DNA of 64,000 nucleotides from Epiperipatus broadwayi (GCA_028023455.1 JAQFVV010012422.1:7613210-7677209); one strand, 5' to 3'. Shown: positions 1-12,075, counted from the stretch's first letter. Notes: generated by a model not told the origin, from the letters alone. Numbers and translations are program-made.

Positions 1-33
<33 letters not shown>
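1..33. repeat. (AT)n microsatellite at window edge
   Basis: Pure AT dinucleotide run at the very start of the window. It probably continues upstream. Confidence 0.95.
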
Positions 34-35
<2 letters not shown>

Positions 36-199
36 CATAAAGGAGTTTGTTGTTAACTGAAAGAAGACCCTTTAATTCTTCTCTGAGATCTTAAGAAATT
101 AAGCAGAGCAAAATTCTAATAGTCACTGTATATGTTCTTGTCATGGCAGTTCTTATTTACCCACTACTCAGGAAAATATATCAACTCTCATGGTGAGTT

Positions 200-3110
200 T
201 TTTGGTTTTTTACCTCTGCATTTAAGATCAAAAAGCATCATGATCTATTTTTTTTTAGTTGCCTGACAGTTCTTAATTGGAATACCAGATGAGTTTTCTT
301 GAAGGTAGAATAAATGTGTGTGAATGAAGTTTTTTTTCAAATAGATATTTACAATAATGACAGCCCAAAGCAAATTATGTTCTTGTTCTCAGAAAGCTAT
401 AAAGTCACTCACCAAGTAGAAATTAGTAACTAAGATGAAGGGTGCTTAGAATCCCTGACTGTGAACCCAGATTGCCATTTGGCAATCTTTTATATACGTA
501 CATACAACTACAGATCACTTTTATGTGAAGAAAAATTGACAAATTGAAAAAATTATTATTAAATGATACATTGTTGAATTCCATAAAGATAGAGGAAACA
601 TTGAAGAGACAATTGGATTTAAAGAGTGGCTATGTACTTTATTGCAAAGACACAAATATTGGAAGTACAAGTATTGTGGTATCTTTATAAATAAAAAGTA
701 GTAACATTGTGAAAATTGATGGTATATCAGATAGAGTGACAAAATTTGTTATTTAATTTCATGAAAGTAATGGAAAATAGCAAATGCAGATAAGTCACAT
801 TTGTATCTCAACAAGTTTTCATAATGATGAAGTAGTAGAGGATTTTTGTATGGATGTTCTAAGCATTTTGATTAGACTAAACATTTTAAAATGCTAAAAT
901 TGGTAATTAATTGAAAGCTGAAACATGATTGGATAAATTTAGTTATCATGATAGAAATGAGAAAGGATAGAAGTTGTGGAGTTTGGAGTAAAAAAAAAAC
1001 TTTATATTACAAATTTATTTTTTTGAATAAAAATGCTAAATGGAAATGGAAATGGACGTAAAAGAATTCAAATGAAGATACTTGGAGAATTGAATTATAT
1101 TTTGACTAACAGAAAATACATATTTCATTCAAGATCATAATATTTTTAATAGATTCAACACAAAAAGTGATCATTGATTAGGACGATATAAGATAATGTT
1201 AATGCAAAAATAGACAGACAAAAAATTATTGACAAAAATAGTATTCATAGTTGATATTCCTAACTTTCTGAAACTTTTCAATGAATTTTAAAGTAAATCT
1301 TGCAAATTGTTTTAAAATATTAACAAATTTTGAAAATAGTTGAGATTTGAATTAAATTACCTAAGAAGATAATGGATGTCCTATTTAGAACTGCAAAAAG
1401 ATAGATTGTAAAAAAAAAAACAGTATTTATCTGTAAATTTTCTACTGAGACAAGAAAATATATGAAGAAAAGAATATGAAATTATATAAAAGTTATCCAT
1501 TAAGAAAAATTAAATATTTAGAGTTTTGCAAAATGGTATGTAAAAGAATTAATATAAGAAAATATAATTATGAATTATCAAGGAAATCTCTAGAAAAGAA
1601 TAAAAGTCTCAAACAACATCTTGATATTGGTAGTAAACTTATTTCTGCAATAAAAAGAAAAGATGAAACTGTTTCTAAAAAGAGAGATGATATCATGAAA
1701 TGTACAAAAGAGTTCTATAGAAAATTATATAGTAATAAAGAACACAAAAAAAATCCCTTACAATTATTACATCTTCTGAATTACCTAGAATTTTAAAGGA
1801 AGAACTGAGATATGTAATTCTATGAAGAAGGAAAAAACTTCAGAAAATAATGAAATTACAATCATGATCTTAAAAGGAGCATGTAAAGAATTAGAAATTG
1901 TTGGCAAAGTAATATACCAAAGGTTTAAATGATAAGGATGTACCAGGAAAATGGAAGAATACAATAGTAAGATATATAATAAAAATGTAATAGAGGATAT
2001 TACAAATTACAGATCCATCAGTCGTTCAAGAAGCTGAATTTAAAAGCAGCTTTAACACAGTGGATCATATACAAGAATTAAGAGATGTTACGGAACAAAA
2101 CAATGAATGGGAGTTATCACTTTGGATTTATAAAATTACAAAAAGGTACTTGATTCTTTAAGCATTTATTTAATGATTAAAGCATTGGATTACAAGATGT
2201 AGATCTGGGATATAGTCATATTCTGAAAACTACCTGTTTATTAGCAATGATTTGATACTAAAAAGATTAACATTGAGGAAATTGTAAGTCAGAATGATTC
2301 CATATATCTAAACCTTTTTATAGCAATTTTACAAAAAGTATTTTGTCAATTAAAATGGAATACTGAACAAATAGAAATAAATGGAGATTATTAACATCTA
2401 GATTTTGCAAATAATATAGTTGCTTTTGAAACTAGCACCACAACGCTTCAGACAATGTTATAAAGAGTTATCAAATGAAAATAAGAAAGTAGAGCTAAAG
2501 GAATGTTCAATGGCTTTTTTCAGAAGACAGAATGAAGATTGATAATAATGAATTAGAACTTAATTAAAAATACCTTGATCAGATTATTTAATACAGAGAG
2601 AAACACAATGGATTAAGTTAATCATAGAATTAAACTTGGATGAAGCGCTTTTGGTAGGAATAATATTAAAAGGAAATATGCCTGTATTGAAATTACATTA
2701 GTGATTTTACCAATGTTTACTTATGGATCTAAAACTTGGACACTTAACATGATAGCAATAGAGACATAAACACACTCAATGAAGTATATAAATATAGATG
2801 TTAGGAGTAACAAGAAGGAATTATAATTAAATACATGGATGAGAGAACTAACAGATAATATTGACATCATTGAAAGAATTAAAAGACTGAAATGAGTTAG
2901 TTTAGACATATTTCTAGAAGAGATGATAGTAGATAGAATTGGAACTCTTAAACTGGATCCCAAGTAATTGTAAAAAAAAACATGTGAGATGAATGAAAAA
3001 AATAAAAAAGTTTACTGGTGTGATGTAGATAAGAGATACTAGAGACAGAAAAACTAGATTAAACTTGGAGAGACCTTCGTCCTGCAGTGAATCAATAATG
3101 ATGAAAATGG
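200..3110 (+). mobile_element. RTE-like LINE, family A, copy 1 (dead)
   Basis: A decayed non-LTR retrotransposon matching the better copy at 29565-32545 in order and direction. A 5' untranslated part (about 200-480) precedes an endonuclease relic (about 740-1250). The linker region survives as an open stretch at 1476-1796 with motifs such as KYLEFCKMV and KKRDDIMK. Reverse transcriptase relics follow: an FNTVDHIQ block near 2050 and a degraded DFANN in place of FADD near 2400. The C-terminal block ends near 3100, where the sister copies have a conserved Gln-Trp-Ile-Asp-Asn ending. Stops and frameshifts occur throughout, so no protein is made. The 5' limit is uncertain because the leader is poorly conserved. 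Confidence 0.8.
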
Positions 3111-4030
3111 TGTTGATGTAATATATTTTATTTTTAAGATGTGAATATGTTAACATATGATTACAAATTTCAAATGTACTTAAATGAACTTTTCATTTGT
3201 TATATTTATTTGCAATATATTTACTAATACAGTGGAGGCACAAATTACTCTATACTTTGATACAAGCTTCCATTACATAGAAATGTATGTGTTAGAATAG
3301 AATATGTATTGTTTATTGAACTGCAATTATACAATACTTTTAGAAATACATATATATAATATGCATATTTAAATTAAAATTCTAATAATATGTAATTATA
3401 TTTTAAATAAGGGTAAATAACAAAATAAATTCCAGCATAAACTTTAAATAAAAAGTAATACTTTCCATTATAATCATAACCATTTTCAACTAAACTAACT
3501 TCATTTCAAAATGGAGTAAAATAACTTCAACTGAAAACTACATGTCGATTTACATATCCCATAATTCTCTAATCTTAATATTCACTTTGGTCTAGTTATT
3601 AAACTGCCTCTTAAATTATTATTTTTCATTATTTCTTTCTTGATTTAAAATCTTAATTCTTTTCACATCCAAATTAAATTTCCTTTTACAATTTTTATCA
3701 TGATTGTAAAACACAGATTCTGAAACAAATCACTTTTATTCTAAAATTATAGTATAAACAAAATTTTTTAAAATAATACATTGAGGGGACACAGTTACAT
3801 AGACTTTACTGAGTATAGTTCACTCATCCATTCTATAAAAAAATAAAAACATACTGTAGCATATTTTTATTCTCTTAAATAAGGTAAATAATAAAATGTC
3901 TGAAATTCATCAAAAGTAAATATGATCTGGGCAATTTTTTAAAAAATAAAATAACTTTTTTCTATAATAGAAACATAAACTAATTTCTTTATCAAGAAAT
4001 TATATTTTTCTTATTGCATTGCCAAATCCA
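3111..4030. other. AT-rich spacer
   Basis: No coding pattern, inverted repeat or transposon signature was recognised here. Confidence 0.5.
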
Positions 4031-4254
4031 TATAATATTAATATCATTTATGTTCTTTATTACTTTTTACAATGCTTTTTACAACCCACTATTGATGGTT
4101 TCGATTGCCCCAGAAATCTTCTTCAGAACTTCTACTTTTATTTTCAAATCTAGAAGTTCTGAGGAGAATTGCTGCAGCAATCAAAATTGTCAATAGTGTG
4201 TTGTAAAAAGCATCGTAAAAAGTGATAAAGAACATAAATGATATTAATATTATA
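4031..4254. repeat. Foldback (MITE-like) element
   Basis: The two halves are inverted copies of each other. The left arm runs from TATAATATTAATATCATTT inward to about 4130. The right arm returns from about 4150 to the complementary ATGATATTAATATTAT at 4254. Small gaps near the centre break the symmetry. Open frames on both strands here are by-products of the palindrome. No transposase is present, so it would be a non-autonomous DNA element. Confidence 0.8.
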
Positions 4255-4449
4255 TGAAAATATATTTTATTACATGAAAAAATACACATCAAATTCTGAA
4301 AGAATAATAAAGAGTGAATAAAATGTACAGTATGTGCTTTCAACATAAAGAAATTTTATTATGTAGCATTATTATTTATAGCTCCTAGATGGAAAACTGG
4401 CTGCTAGAAATTATTCAAAGTTTGTTTTAAAATTTTAATCAAGCATTGT

Positions 4450-4551
4450 TAGCTAACAAGTCAGTGCAGCCACCTTGCAAGCAAGCAGTTGGTTGCAGAC
4501 GGTTGTTGCGGGTTCGCCTCCCGGCCGATGCTATGACATATGGAAAAAAAA
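4450..4551 (+). repeat. tRNA-derived SINE, copy 1
   Basis: A tRNA-like head has an anticodon-like CTTGCAA loop and a B box, GCGGGTTCGCCTCCCGG. It is followed by GATGCTATGACATATGG and an A-run. The same order appears inverted at 27347-27452, including the A-rich tail, so this is a retroposed SINE rather than a single tRNA pseudogene. An insertion of about 20 bp between the anticodon arm and the T arm makes a functional tRNA unlikely. Confidence 0.75.
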
Positions 4552-4721
4552 AATCCATTTTTTTTTAATCGTAATTACATATGATGCTCAGAAACAGAAA
4601 ATTGTTGCTCAAAATGAAAAATGTGTTTAATTTGCAAATTGTAATAATGTTTTTGTTTGTTTATTTACATTTTTGTTTTGTTTGTTTACATTTTTTTTAT
4701 GTATGTCAAAGCATTGACTGG

Positions 4722-4792
4722 GAAGCGAAACCAAGCTGGCTGCTTGGAAGGCAGCTATGCTAACTGCTAGGCCACCAATGCTTGACTTTGGA
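4722..4792 (-). pseudogene. tRNA-Gly(TCC)-like sequence
   Basis: On the minus strand the order is GGTGGCCTAGCAGTTAGCAT (A-box region), then CTGCCTTCCAAGCAG (anticodon arm with TCC), then a weak T arm, TTGGTTTCGCTTCCC. The variable region and T arm depart from a normal glycine tRNA and the acceptor stem does not close well. It is a tRNA pseudogene or SINE head. Confidence 0.6.
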
Positions 4793-5161
4793 GTAGCATT
4801 TAATTGTTGTGAAATTTGGTACAGCATAGTTCATGCCTTCACTGTATTATGTGTTCATATATATATTAGAATGAGAATTTTTCTTATGAAATACATGTAT
4901 AGTGAGAAAGATTAGAAGATTTTTAACTGACTGCTAAGTTAAGTTTGTTACATCTGAAAGATTTGATTGGTTATAAATGTTTATTACATGTACTTGTCAA
5001 TTTATTATGTATATATTTCTTACACTGTCATACTAATGCTTCATTGAGTGTTATAATCCTGATGTTAATTATTCTTGCCTATTATGAAATATAAATATTG
5101 AATAATTAATGAGTTAAATGACTTATATATATATTAATTCTAATGTTTTCACGGATAAAAG

Positions 5162-5350
5162 ATGTCATATTATTATTACTATTTGCGGGATATTCCGTGT
5201 AGTGAAAAAGCTAAATGCTGACGTTTCAGTACAATATCAAGTACCTTCCTCAGAGCGTCCTCTGAAGGTACTTGATATTGTACTGAAACGTCAGCATTTA
5301 GCTTTTTCACTACACGGAATATCCCGCAAATAGTAATAATAATATGACAT
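5162..5350. repeat. Near-perfect 189-bp palindrome with hammerhead-like arms
   Basis: Arms of 87 bp (5162-5248 and 5264-5350) are perfect inverted copies around a 15-base centre. Each arm, read outward, carries CTCTGAAG, a GTAC/GTAC pair enclosing eight bases, then TGAAACGTC. That is the CUGAnGA-stem II-GAAAC order of a decayed hammerhead ribozyme as found in PLE terminal repeats. No target duplication was seen, and TA-rich DNA flanks the right side. Confidence 0.85.
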
Positions 5351-5539
5351 ATATATATATGATTGAGTGGTTAAAAAAACAATCAATATTGAAAATTAAT
5401 TTGTTTGTAATTACAACATACAAATAAAAAAACCTGACTATAAGTTGTGTGAATGCTCAGGTATTTGACACCTTTAACTTACTATCTGATGAATGAAAGT
5501 TTCTCTCATCTAACAAACAAAGTTTTGAGACCCTGGATG

Positions 5540-6238
5540 GGAATAAATTTTTTTGATCAATAGAAGCCAGCATCAGTTAATAGTAAAACAGTAGCCAACT
5601 GAACTCTGGACATCACAGAATACAAAACACTGATTGGATGGATTAGAAAGGGAATGCCCAATAAATGCCCACCCTATCTATAGCAATCACTATGGATGGC
5701 TGACCAACAACTGTCAGTGTTGAATGGGCATATTATAAATGATGGCCGAGTTTTGATCCCACCTGTAGATCATGAAGAAATGTTAAAACTACTGTATGGA
5801 TAGTTTTGCCTGTTTAATGTCATGATTCTCCTGAGGTAATTGTTTCTGATAATGGGACCAGATTCAGAAGAATTTAAAATCTTTTTGGAAGTGTGGGAAA
5901 TATGAAATGTACTAGCACTGCTCTATCACCTCACGTCAAATGGCTTGGCAGAGAAGGTGATGCAATAATTGAAGTTAGCTCTAAATAGCCTAGTTTACCA
6001 AGCTTCAAAGAAGCTTTGAATGTAGCAATGCTGCACCAATACATCATACCATCTACAGCCACTGGTAAAATACTGGCAGAAATATTGATGAGAAGGAAAT
6101 TGAAAAACAAACTGTCCATCCTCTTGCCAAAGAAGGAACAACCTGCAAAAATTCCTGTAAATAACTACCCTGCTGGAGAAAAGGTGTGTATAAGAGATAA
6201 TCTACAAAAAGTGTGGATCAAGGGCCAAATAAACAGGG
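5540..6238 (+). pseudogene. Ty3/Gypsy-type integrase relic
   Basis: The conceptual translation across frames shows integrase features in the expected order. A pre-integrase segment near 5740 (RVLIPPVDHEEMLKLLYG) is followed by the catalytic-core motif VSDNGTRF near 5850. A degraded ALSPHVKWLGRE follows in the place of the SPYHPQSNGQAER-type motif. Then come AEILMRRKLKNKLS and a downstream AGEKVCIRDN. Several stops and frameshifts disable it. No protease, reverse transcriptase or LTR was seen, so this is a 3' pol fragment. Its downstream end abuts the PLE fragment at 6239. It may or may not belong to the same family as the Gypsy relic at 42030-44640, because the two cover different domains. 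Confidence 0.7.
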
Positions 6239-6600
6239 TCTTTAGAAAAATTCAAACTTTATTTAACTTTTCAAATATATTCAACTATTACTAACAACAC
6301 ACAGGTTAAACTACAAAACTTGTTCTGTTCAAGTTAATATGAAAAGGTAAGCATAACACCAAAATAAGACTTACAAGCATGGAGTTAGGTTTCAGCAAGT
6401 TACTACCAGAATCATAGTATATAACACAGCATTTTGAGTAATAGTAGCATTTTCCTCTCTTCTTCAAGCATTGATTGTTTGACCAGTGACAATATTAGTA
6501 TGGCAACCAAACCTGGGACTTTTATGAATACTGATTTTAAGGTAATACTTTAATTAATTAGGCTATTCTGTCAAAAGTAAGTTGGTTATGAATCCAAACA
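6239..6600 (-). mobile_element. PLE terminal fragment with tRNA-like sequence
   Basis: This closely follows the left end of the PLE at 51241-54055. It has a CTTTAGAAAAATT start, a TTTATTTAACTTT segment, a TATTCAACTATTACTAA block and a CCTCTCTTCTTCAA block. A TGACCAGTGACA block follows and then a tRNA-like unit. On the minus strand the tRNA-like part (about 6500-6595) has the A-box region ATAGCCTAATTAATTAAAG and the anticodon region ACCTTAAAATCA. Its B box is decayed. No coding part of the PLE is present, so it is a solo terminal piece. Confidence 0.7.
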
Positions 6601-7149
6601 TCCCACATTTGACTCTAATAATAGTACTGTTATGATCAAGATCAGAAACACCTGAAGAAAATAAAATACCATTTGAAATATTGTGTTATTATGCTAACTT
6701 GTATGCTATTACTAACAGTTAAATGTATTTGAAAAGGTTAAATAGGGTTTGAATTTTACTAAAAATACTTTTTACAAGACTATTTTCAATTTTAGTATAA
6801 AAACTTCCCAGACAATTTTAAAATATTGTTTAACTATTCAAAGATATTCTGGATTTCATGGAATGATAAATTGTTGAAACGTAAACCTGACTTATTTGCA
6901 GTTTGTATTTTTCATTAAATTGAATAATTAATCTTGCCAGAATATATGAAATACCATCAATATCTACAATATTATTCTTCAATTTTGTATTCATAATGCA
7001 TAGCAGTTGATCTTTCTATTCTTAAACAATCATTTTTTAAATTGTCTCTTTGCCTTTATGTCTAACTTCACATAATCTGACAATGTTCTTTTTAATGTCA
7101 GATATTTTTTCTTTGATAGATGCATTATTTGTTGTTTACTTAAAATTGA
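6601..7149. other. AT-rich spacer
   Basis: No gene or repeat structure was recognised apart from the start of the target duplication at 7150. Confidence 0.5.
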
Positions 7150-7164
7150 TATAGTGTAGATAGT

Positions 7165-7923
7165 AATATTTGAAATGCAGGCATTCTTCATATACCTGGA
7201 TCTTAATTGTGAATATAAGGGATTTGAACACAGACTTTCAAGCACCTTTCAACTATCCACACTATCTCATACCACTGATACACATGATCACACATGTAGA
7301 AAAGATAAATAATCACCAATATATATATTTTGTGCTAAACCAACACTCATCATTTGGTCCAGATTATCATCTCTCACACATACATATGTAATCAGTGCTC
7401 AGTTTATATTAAGATAGCAACTCTTCATACTTTAATCAGGCTTCAATTCATTCCAACCTCCAACTCTTCAGCCATCCTTACCATTGAAAATCTGATGATG
7501 GAAAGCCCAAATCCCATCCTTTTTAAATGTATTTAAATGGATAAAGTTCTATACATGAGGGTCAGAGTGACTTGAGGTCAACATGGTTATAACAATTATA
7601 TTGGCATCAGCATGGGATTTGGGCTTTCCATCATTATATTTTCAATAGTATGGATGGCTGAAAAGTTGGAGGTTGGAGTGGATTGAAGCCTGTCCATTAA
7701 AGTATGAAGATTTACTATCTTAATGTAAACTGAGCACTGATTATAAATATATATGTGTGTGTAGGAGATGATAATCTGGACCAGCTGATGAGTGCTGGTT
7801 CTGCACGAAATACGTATATTGGTGATTATTTATCTTTTCTACATGTATGTGATCATGTGTATCACTGATATGAAATAGTGTGGATAGTTGAAAGGTGCTT
7901 GAATGTCTGTGTTCAAAATCCTC
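7165..7923 (+). mobile_element. Hammerhead-bearing foldback element (H1)
   Basis: The 759-bp insertion is flanked by a 15-bp direct repeat, TATAGTGTAGATAGT, at 7150-7164 and 7924-7938. Its arms (about 7205-7510 and 7610-7920) are inverted copies separated by a loop of roughly 90 bp. The right arm contains a hammerhead ribozyme with an intact core (7770-7830). The left arm holds a decayed mirror copy at 7308-7370. The loop resembles 37090-37250 of the related element H2. There is no coding capacity. The sequence family is tied to PLEs because H2 lies just downstream of a PLE GIY-YIG relic. Any trans-mobilisation by a PLE is inference. Confidence 0.85.
7770..7830 (+). ncRNA. Type I hammerhead ribozyme
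   Basis: All core parts are present in order. CUGAUGA is at 7785-7791. Stem II is GUGC/GCAC (7792-7795, 7803-7806) around a seven-base loop. GAAA is at 7807-7810. A very short stem III follows, with A7810-U7817, U7811-A7816 and A7812-U7815. The predicted cleavage is after A7818 in the AUA triplet. Stem I pairs ACCAG with UUGGU; after a UGG bulge it continues GAUAAUC with GAUUAUU. Very short stem III and open stem I are known features of hammerheads in PLEs and retrozymes. Folding was done by eye; activity is not shown. Confidence 0.85.
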
Positions 7924-8306
7924 TATAGTGTAGATAGTCTAAATTCGTAACCCATTGTTTACTATTGTCTTTTACCATCTTTCCGTTTGTAACATATTGC
8001 TTTAGCTGTTGGCTTTACGATTCAAATATGAAGACCATAATTTGTAAATTACTAGTTTACAATAAAAATTTTAAAAAAATAAAAATTATGTAAATCTTCC
8101 TTTTCCTTTTACTAATTTATATTTATTTTATAGATTTGTCTAATAAAATATTCTTAAATTAATTGCTGATTGAATAAACTTAAAAGGCTAATAAAAACAA
8201 TAATTTAATCATTTTAAAATATTTAGTAACTGTTGAATTTTTATAAAAATGAAATAAAAAATTGGATATTTTTTTTTAATAAGCGATGTACATTTTTATT
8301 TTAAAG

Positions 8307-8490
8307 CCTTCGTGTTTGGACGCTAATGAAACTTCAGAATCGCTGATTCGCAGGAAACGTTCGTCTTCTGATAAGCCGACTGCTGGTAAAGAAAACGAAG
8401 AGACTGTAGTAACCGTAGAGAAAACTGTCCTTGTATCTGATGAAGATCCACCTATTATATCCAGAAAACCTACACAAATTAGGCGGAAAG
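8307..8490 (+). CDS. ZP-like membrane protein, penultimate exon (partial gene)
   Basis: This is an internal exon bounded by an AG acceptor after a T-rich tract (TTTTTATTTTAAAG) and a GT donor (AAAG|GTAATA). It reads Pro-Ser-Cys-Leu-Asp then an acidic segment, the dibasic site RRKR about 15 codons in, and a Lys/Glu/Thr-rich linker ending RRK plus one base of a Gly codon. That base joins exactly to the GA opening the exon at 23051. ZP-domain proteins are typically cut by furin-like proteases at such a site between the ZP module and the membrane anchor. A nearby Cys could close the ZP-C part. The ZP module itself must lie upstream, outside this window. Base composition is clearly richer in G+C than the flanks. 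The family call rests on the RRKR-linker-TM-short tail plan, not on a ZP signature. Confidence 0.65.
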
Positions 8491-8737
8491 GTAATAAAAA
8501 CATTAGGTAAAAAATATATTCACGTGTTAATAGTAATTTATCTATATGCTACGTATTTATGTTGTGGCGTGGGGAATTTTTTTTTTAATAATTTCTAGAC
8601 CGGTATGGATAAATAATTATTGATTGTCTATTGTTTCACTTATCTATGTCTAGATATGCATCAATGATAAGCTAAAATTAGAAAGACAGTTGTTAGTTTG
8701 TTTAATAATTATAATATGTTGTAGTTTTTAATAGTGT

Positions 8738-8815
8738 GGTTTGGTTCAGTGATAGAATGGTATACTGGAGAGTTCATAGTCCATGGATCCCATCTCAGCA
8801 TTGTCACTTTCGAAT
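8738..8815 (+). pseudogene. tRNA-Gly-like fragment
   Basis: GTTCAGTGATAGAATGGTAT resembles the D arm/A box of a glycine tRNA, but the anticodon arm and B box are not convincing. A similar A-box piece is at 45115-45135. It is a tRNA pseudogene or SINE head. Confidence 0.4.
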
Positions 8816-9224
8816 CAATAATGTCATTCCATTATTATTAGTTTTAATTAGATAAAATGTAACTTCTTTTTTTTTGTAATTTAATTTAAAATTGGGCAAC
8901 CTAAATAAAACAATATAGTGACTAGCAATTTGAGTCCTTACACGATTTGGGGGGGGGGGGGTTTGAATAAATCCCGAAATCTATTTTAAATAAATTTTAA
9001 TTTTCACACTCTATGAAAGTCAAATTTTGATTTTATACATACATTACGGTTGAAGTGATTAATCAGTTTGTATTGATAATTACGGTTATTATTAATAATA
9101 ACCAAATAAGACGATGAAAGTGATTAATTTTAAAAAAATTATCACATGAACCGATAGTTATTCATAATTCTTTACTGTCAATAGTAAATATAATACATTT
9201 CAATACTGTTAGGTTCGCGACTAT
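8816..9224. other. Intronic spacer with G homopolymer
   Basis: AT-rich DNA contains a run of about 13 G residues near 8950. Around 9080-9110 are TTATTAATAATAACC motifs related to those at 11265-11430. No gene was seen. Confidence 0.5.
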
Positions 9225-10548
9225 CAACAATAGCTGTAATGATTCTTGTGCACCAAAAGTAGGGAAGATATCGAAATTATGCTAAAGACATGCGCAAGGA
9301 TGGGTAAAGAGATGAGGATTAAATTTAGTGAAGAAAAATCAAAAGTAATGATTAATACTGGGGGAAAAGAAGAAAAAGATTTTTTTATTGGGGATATAAA
9401 GTTAAGGGTGGTTAATATGTATAATTATTTAGAAATCATCTTAAGTAATCAGAGAAATTGCTTGGATGAATGAGAGAAAAAATTGATAAATGAAGCAAAG
9501 AAAAAAAAGGGATTGATAAAGAAATAATAATAAATTTGACATAGCTAGAATTGTATGGAAGGGAGTGAAAGTAGCAGGATTAATAAGTGGTAACGATACA
9601 TAATGTGTTAGTAAAAGGATATTAGATTACTTAGAAAAAGTACAAAGAGAAGTAGGAAGGCATATATTAGTTGCAGATGTATGGACGGTAAAGAAGGCAA
9701 TTCAAGGAGAAATGGGATGGTCAAGTTTTATATGAGAGATGCAAAAAGCAAAATGAAAATGTTTGGTAGATTGCAATTTATGTATAATAAGAGACTATCT
9801 AAAACAGTATTTAATTCGGTTATGAGTAAAGGGCAGGTAACAGGGTGGGTGAGAATGGTAGTATGGTATGCAGAAGATTTGGATAAAGAATTTGTCAGTA
9901 TACTTATACAAAAGATGGGATGATTGTGTTAGGAGTGTTATAGTGCAAGGAATGGGATAGAAGAATAGATGCATTAATAAACAAATAGGGAGTTGGAGAG
10001 ATGGAGAACTAGTATGGAGAATAAAACAAGTTTAAATATATATAGAAGTAAACAGAATATTGGGTGCGAGTTATTTTATAATAATAACAAGGAAAGTAGT
10101 TTACTGTTTAAGGCTCGAACAGGATCTTTAGCAACAAAGGAATATACACATAAATGGGAAAATGTGGGTGATTTAGTCCGCAAGTTGTGTAAGGAAGGCA
10201 TAGAAAATATTAGGCATTTGTTAACTGAATGTAAATGTCTGCAAGCAGAAAAAGTATAAATAATGAAGTTGTGGAAAAATAAATATAAACAAACTGATTA
10301 TGTAGAAAGTGGGTTCTTGGTTTTTATGCTGGGTTTGGGAAAAGATAAGGGGGATTTAGATACAAAGGCCAAAGATTATGTTGTGGAAATGGGATGGAGC
10401 AGGATAGAGAAAAATATTGAAAAAACTTAGGATGAGGAATGAAAAAGGACAGGAAGATGGCTAACAGGTTCTCTGGTCATGGTAAATGAGAAATTTCTGA
10501 CTCCGAAAAAGTATAAATCACAGTGCATCTCATCACATCACAATACAT
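9225..10548 (+). mobile_element. LINE family C, 5'-truncated copy 1
   Basis: The element begins inside the reverse transcriptase just after the catalytic box: ILV then, after a frameshift, KSREDIEIMLKTCARMGKE. The thumb region follows (FSEEKSKVMI, GDIKL, YNYLEIILS). Further open segments lie at 9681-9923 and 9993-10259. The latter carries ESSLLFKARTGSLATKEYTH and a Cys/His-bearing segment ending in HLLTECKCLQAE. The 3' part reads GDLDTK and EMGWSRI and ends in a CATCACATCACA-type short tandem tail near 10535. Stops and frameshifts inactivate it. Two further copies of only the 3' end lie at 12530-13127 with the same tail. Confidence 0.75.
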
Positions 10549-12075
10549 TTTGATATATTAGGTTGGAAGGTTTATTAGAGGAAAACAGGAGTCATATCAT
10601 TATTGTGTTTTGATTAACCATTCGCTTAGTGCTGATTACTATGTTATTGGAATAGATTTTTTTTTACTTGTCTATTGTTAATGTGGAACATTGTTTTTAC
10701 ATTTTTATTAATTTTACGATTTATTGATCAAATGAATAATTTGAAATCAAAAAAGAAACCAAAAACCATCAGTTATTTACAAGAGAAGAATATTCTTCAT
10801 TTTTGCTAAAAGTTAAATAACACAAAGAGAAGTTTTCCAACCAAATCATTTATAGAGTACCAATGTTTATCAATGATGTGATATTATAAAAATTGGAAGT
10901 GGTTTAAAAACTCATCTTACCCATTAAAAATGAAAATGAATCCATTATATATTTTACACTTTTTTGGAAGAGAATTTTCAATTAATTCATCACTTCCATA
11001 TTGCAATTAGTCATGCCAGGCAAAATAGGATGATGAAAGAGCTTAAGGCAAAGTATAAGAACGTGACTATAGAAAATGTTATGCTGTATTTGTAAAACTT
11101 TTACCTAATTAAAGTTTCCCTATTTGTTTCCTATTCCTTATTTGTATAATTTTATCATAAATTTAATAAACCATACAATAAATATAAAAATATCACTAAA
11201 TATTAAAATTACTAAATAAATAATAATATACAATATATATTTTTTACATTTACCAGTCTCCTATTGTTAATTATTAATAATTACCTGGTGAATGTGATTA
11301 ATGTGTATTATTTGTCCAAAGAACACTGGATAATTATTAATAATTACCCAGTTAAGTGATTTTTACACATTTTTTTATCATTTTGAACAAAACATCCAGT
11401 AATTATTAATAATAACCAGATTTATTATTTTAATCGCAACATATACATTAGATAAAAAAAAAAGGTGAAATAATATAAATAGCCCAGTGTTAGGTGGAAA
11501 ATGTTTTTTTTTTTTTAAGAAACAATGATGGTAAAAGCATTTTGTGGGTAGTCGAAGTTACAGAGGTTTATTTATTCTTGTTTTACTTTCCAGCGCAAAA
11601 TAGTATATACCTATTCAATCCAATATTGCAATATTGGTTGGTTAAATGGTTTGGCTCTAGGTCAGATATCTGGGTGGAAAAATTATAAAACCTTATTAGA
11701 ATCTGGTAAAATGGTCAAATTTTACCCAGCCTAGATTTAAATATAAGTAGCAGGAATGGTCAGTTAAATACCAATCCTCTTTTGCATTAAATTATTTTAT
11801 TAGTTACGGTTTTCATATTTTGTGTTTTCCCTAAATACCTATAGATGTTTCACGATTAGTAATTAGCACGGCTGTTAAGTTTACAATATAAAATTAAAAG
11901 TTAGTCTGCTTAAGACTTTTTTTTAAAACAGTTCTTCCATAGTTTTCCCGAATAATAAATGAGTTTCAAGCCGATTTTGGCAAAAAGGTAAAATACGGAT
12001 AGTAAAACTCTCATCATTCTTAATTGGTCAGCCTGAGAAAAAATACCTTCTTTTTTATAGATTTTCTTTCATTCT
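10549..12075. other. Intronic spacer with degenerate TTATTAATAATTACC repeats
   Basis: At 11265-11430 a segment built on TAATTATTAATAATTACC recurs about every 60-70 bp, three times, as a decayed tandem repeat. The rest shows no recognisable gene; the open frame near 11494-11688 lacks coding character. Confidence 0.45.

Noticed and set aside
4014-4346. Hydrophobic open frames on both strands
   Set aside because: They are mirror translations of the two arms of a foldback element, not genes.
4450-4551. Functional tRNA gene
   Set aside because: There is an extra ~20-bp insertion and an A tail, plus a second copy with the same tail; a SINE explains it better.
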